Below, piece after piece: positions 61,916 through 64,000 of a DNA stretch of 64,000 bases. Each line of letters begins with the position of its first letter. Positions within the stretch are counted from its first letter, which is position 1. Made by a program: the position numbers and the translations under genes. The stretch lies in the NCBI RefSeq assembly GCF_040054535.1, contig NC_090797.1:5386501-5450500 (forward strand), written 5' to 3'. The notes under the pieces were generated by a model. That model made no database searches. It saw only the letters and a list, made by a program, of their open reading frames with translations, and had not been told where the DNA came from. The stretch is from Antennarius striatus. Lineage: Eukaryota; Chordata; Actinopteri; Lophiiformes; Antennariidae.

Positions 61916-62734
61916 GGCCCAAAACAAGAGGATATGAACTCTTCTCAAGTGTTGGATCTCAAACATGAATGTCTTTTGGGATAAAGAATAACCAAATCAA
62001 ATGGAAAAACAGCTTAAAGCTTCATGGACCTTTCCTTTTTTTCCAGTCAGATCCAGTGCCTAACTAGAGCATGAGTCATCCAAAGTGCCTTTGGAAATTT
62101 AGGAAGACAGTAAAGGCTTTGTGTCCAATTTATATCCTACACGGAATTCTAAGCCAGACTCTGTGTAACGTTTCTGTAAAAAAAAAGAAAGAAAAAAAAC
62201 TGGCTGAAGATCATCCATTTGTATCCAATGCAGAATATGTGCTTGTTTAATATTTGTGCACAATTGTCTAAAATATGGACTTGCAGCCTGTAGGTGATTC
62301 ACATCATCCACTGTCATTCACATCCCAACTAATGTCACACAAGCTTGTTTCCAAATCATGTTGTCATAATTCCAAATGACAAAATGAGAATTTAACATCT
62401 ATCAGTCTACCCTCATCTGTATGAGCACAGATCATGGTATTATATAAGCATGGGATTTATTTATTCAAATTTTTATACCTGTACATTTCCATACATCAGT
62501 GCCACATCAGTGTGTGTTATCTAGTCTGTATTTAATTCATCAGAATAACAAGGGTATGCAGGGAACCAACTTTGCAACAAGGTGGAGCAATGGTACCAGA
62601 TTGTATTCCAAGCAGTTCTTGTATTTTCAATGGCTGCAGACAGAAATATAACGCAACCACACGTAGTACAGCCAAGATACAGATCATAACTCGGATATGG
62701 GATATACGGTTAGGTAGCTGAGATTTGATTAGAT

Positions 62735-62772
62735 AGATAGATATATACTTTATTAATCCCGGAGGAAATTGC
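62735..62772. repeat. LINE/SINE 3'-end fragment with GATA run
   Basis: AGATAGATAGATA is followed by CTTTATTAATCCCGGAGG and AAATTG, the conserved tail of common teleost LINE/SINE families. Confidence 0.6.
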
Positions 62773-63170
62773 ATATGTCGGAGTTTTTATTTTTTTATAA
62801 TTTCATGATACTTAAAAATTAAAAAAAAAATGGAAAGGCAAAGTCTTTGTTATTATTTAACTACTCGTTGTGAGATGAATGAAAAGTCATATAGAAAGAA
62901 ATTTCTGTGGGCTAAAGAGTATGTGTGAGAGGAGACCCACAGAACAAGAAGCTGTACTTCAGAGAATTCACCAGCAGGGGTCGCAATTGACCCATCAAAT
63001 AAAACAGGTCAGCATTGGCTGGTTCCCATTAGATAAGGTTGTTCCTACTGGAACATCCTTCAGCTAGGAGCTCATCACTCAAACACTCTTTAACAGAAGG
63101 AATAGCTATTGGGAAGACTGTGAAGTTGTTTATAGATTTTTTTTTTGGAACTTGATCTATACTTCCTGCA

Positions 63171-63541
63171 TAGTGGCTCAGCAGTAGAGCGGACGTCTTA
63201 TGACCAGACATCGGCGGATGGATTCCAGCTCCCGCCAGACATCCTCAGAGTGTGAGCTGACTATGGGATGTGTCAGCTCACCACCTGGCCACTGCCGAGG
63301 CTCCCTCGAGCAAGGCGCCATCCCCTTACATGCTGCTAAATTGGGCGCCAACCAAAGTTGCTGCCCTTCACTCTGCCTCCCCATGCACTGTTTGTTGTGT
63401 TTACTAATTGCATGCTCGCAGGCCCCTTGTGTGCTGTGGTTGTTTCAGGGGCCTGCTCACAACTCTATCTCACACAAAGATATGTATATGAATAGAGTGT
63501 AAGAAGTAATTTCCCCATTAGCAGATTAATAAAGTGGATCT
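63171..63541 (+). mobile_element. tRNA-derived SINE
   Basis: The head has an A-box-like AGTGGCTCAGCAGTAGAGC near 63172-63190 and a B-box-like GGATGGATTCCAGCTCC near 63214-63230, the spacing of a tRNA-derived pol III promoter. A body rich in GGGCGCCAACC and CACTGTTTGTTGTG follows, and the tail reads AATTTCCCCATTAGCAG then ATTAATAAAG. Divergence in both boxes and the lack of a clear target-site duplication suggest an old copy. Confidence 0.6.
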
Positions 63542-64000
63542 TCTTTTTCTTACAACATGTAAAAGAAGGCACATGATGGTTTGCTAGGCAGATATAACCA
63601 TTAAATATGAATATCTGATTTCCTGAATGACTTCCAATTTATTGGTCTGTTAGGTGTGAGGTAGTGAAAGCACAGACAATTTACCGAGAAGTGACAGGAA
63701 GCTGTACTCGACTCACTGATTTCCATTAGTTCCTGCTAATCTGCCTCTGAGATAAGAGGTTATCAAAATGCTTCCTCTTAGGGTGTGACCTCGGATGTAC
63801 TTGGTCACTATGGGCCTGTGTTTGATGAAAACAGAGCTCTTACTTATGTCTCAAAAGGAGCCACGGTAGATTCTTTCATGGACAACTCTAACTTATTGTG
63901 ATATTCAAAAGAACAAGGATATTCCTTTAATATCTGCAATTAAATTAACCCTGAAATGTTTCTGTTTATTAAAACTGATTTATGAGTATTTTTCTAAGGG

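Larger units (their letters stand above)
61916..64000. other. parp11 3' flank
   Basis: No further coding exon recognised. A perfect AATAAA occurs only in repeat sequence (near 63528), so the parp11 polyadenylation site was not placed. The stretch holds a LINE/SINE tail at 62735-62772 and a SINE at 63171-63541. Confidence 0.55.

Noticed and set aside
63171..63245. A tRNA gene suggested by A-box and B-box-like sequence.
   Set aside because: The boxes are degenerate, no cloverleaf can be drawn with confidence, and the sequence continues into a SINE body and tail.
1..64000. Defence system, biosynthetic cluster or other multi-gene functional system.
   Set aside because: All supported genes are ordinary single-copy vertebrate genes with their own exons and promoters; nothing in spacing or content indicates a joint system.

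Overview
The window is nuclear DNA from a ray-finned (teleost) fish. It has vertebrate-type split genes with short GT-AG exons, long AT-rich introns, many dinucleotide and tetranucleotide microsatellites, and transposon families typical of teleosts (hAT and Harbinger-like elements, Tc1, an RTE-like LINE, a tRNA-derived SINE). There are no bacterial operons, CRISPR arrays or rRNA/tRNA genes. The species cannot be told from the sequence.

Four protein genes are supported by exon-by-exon translation with phase-consistent splice sites. (1) The 3' half of iqsec3 (+, 3262-17479): end of the Sec7 domain, PH domain and proline/histidine-rich tail; the 5' exons lie upstream of base 1. (2) A complete GAT-1-like Na+/Cl- GABA transporter (-, 31303-23465, 14 coding exons, 597 aa; slc6a1l). 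(3) A complete second SLC6 transporter of the GAT-2/GAT-3/BGT-1 group (-, 53755-39823, 15 coding exons, 634 aa), divergent in its last third. (4) parp11 (+, 58694-61915, 7 coding exons, 328 aa), a WWE-domain mono-ADP-ribosyltransferase.

Layout: 1-3261 upstream intron of iqsec3; 3262-17479 iqsec3 exons; 17480 to about 20 kb its probable 3' UTR; 20-23.4 kb intergenic; 23.5-33.5 kb slc6a1l with a noncoding first exon; 33.5-39.8 kb intergenic; 39.8-54.1 kb the second transporter; 54.1-54.9 kb a probable divergent promoter; 54.9-58.6 kb a stack of mobile elements in the probable 5' intron of parp11; 58.7-61.9 kb parp11; 62-64 kb downstream sequence with SINE/LINE tails.

The neighbourhood matches human 12p13 (IQSEC3, SLC6A12, SLC6A13, and PARP11 on the same arm). 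Iqsec3 acts at inhibitory synapses and the two transporters belong to GABA-uptake families, but their clustering is an old duplicated syntenic block, not an operon. No novel multi-gene system was found. The best leads are the GAT-1-like gene sitting in the IQSEC3 paralogon, the unusual second transporter, and well-dated nested transposon insertions around parp11.
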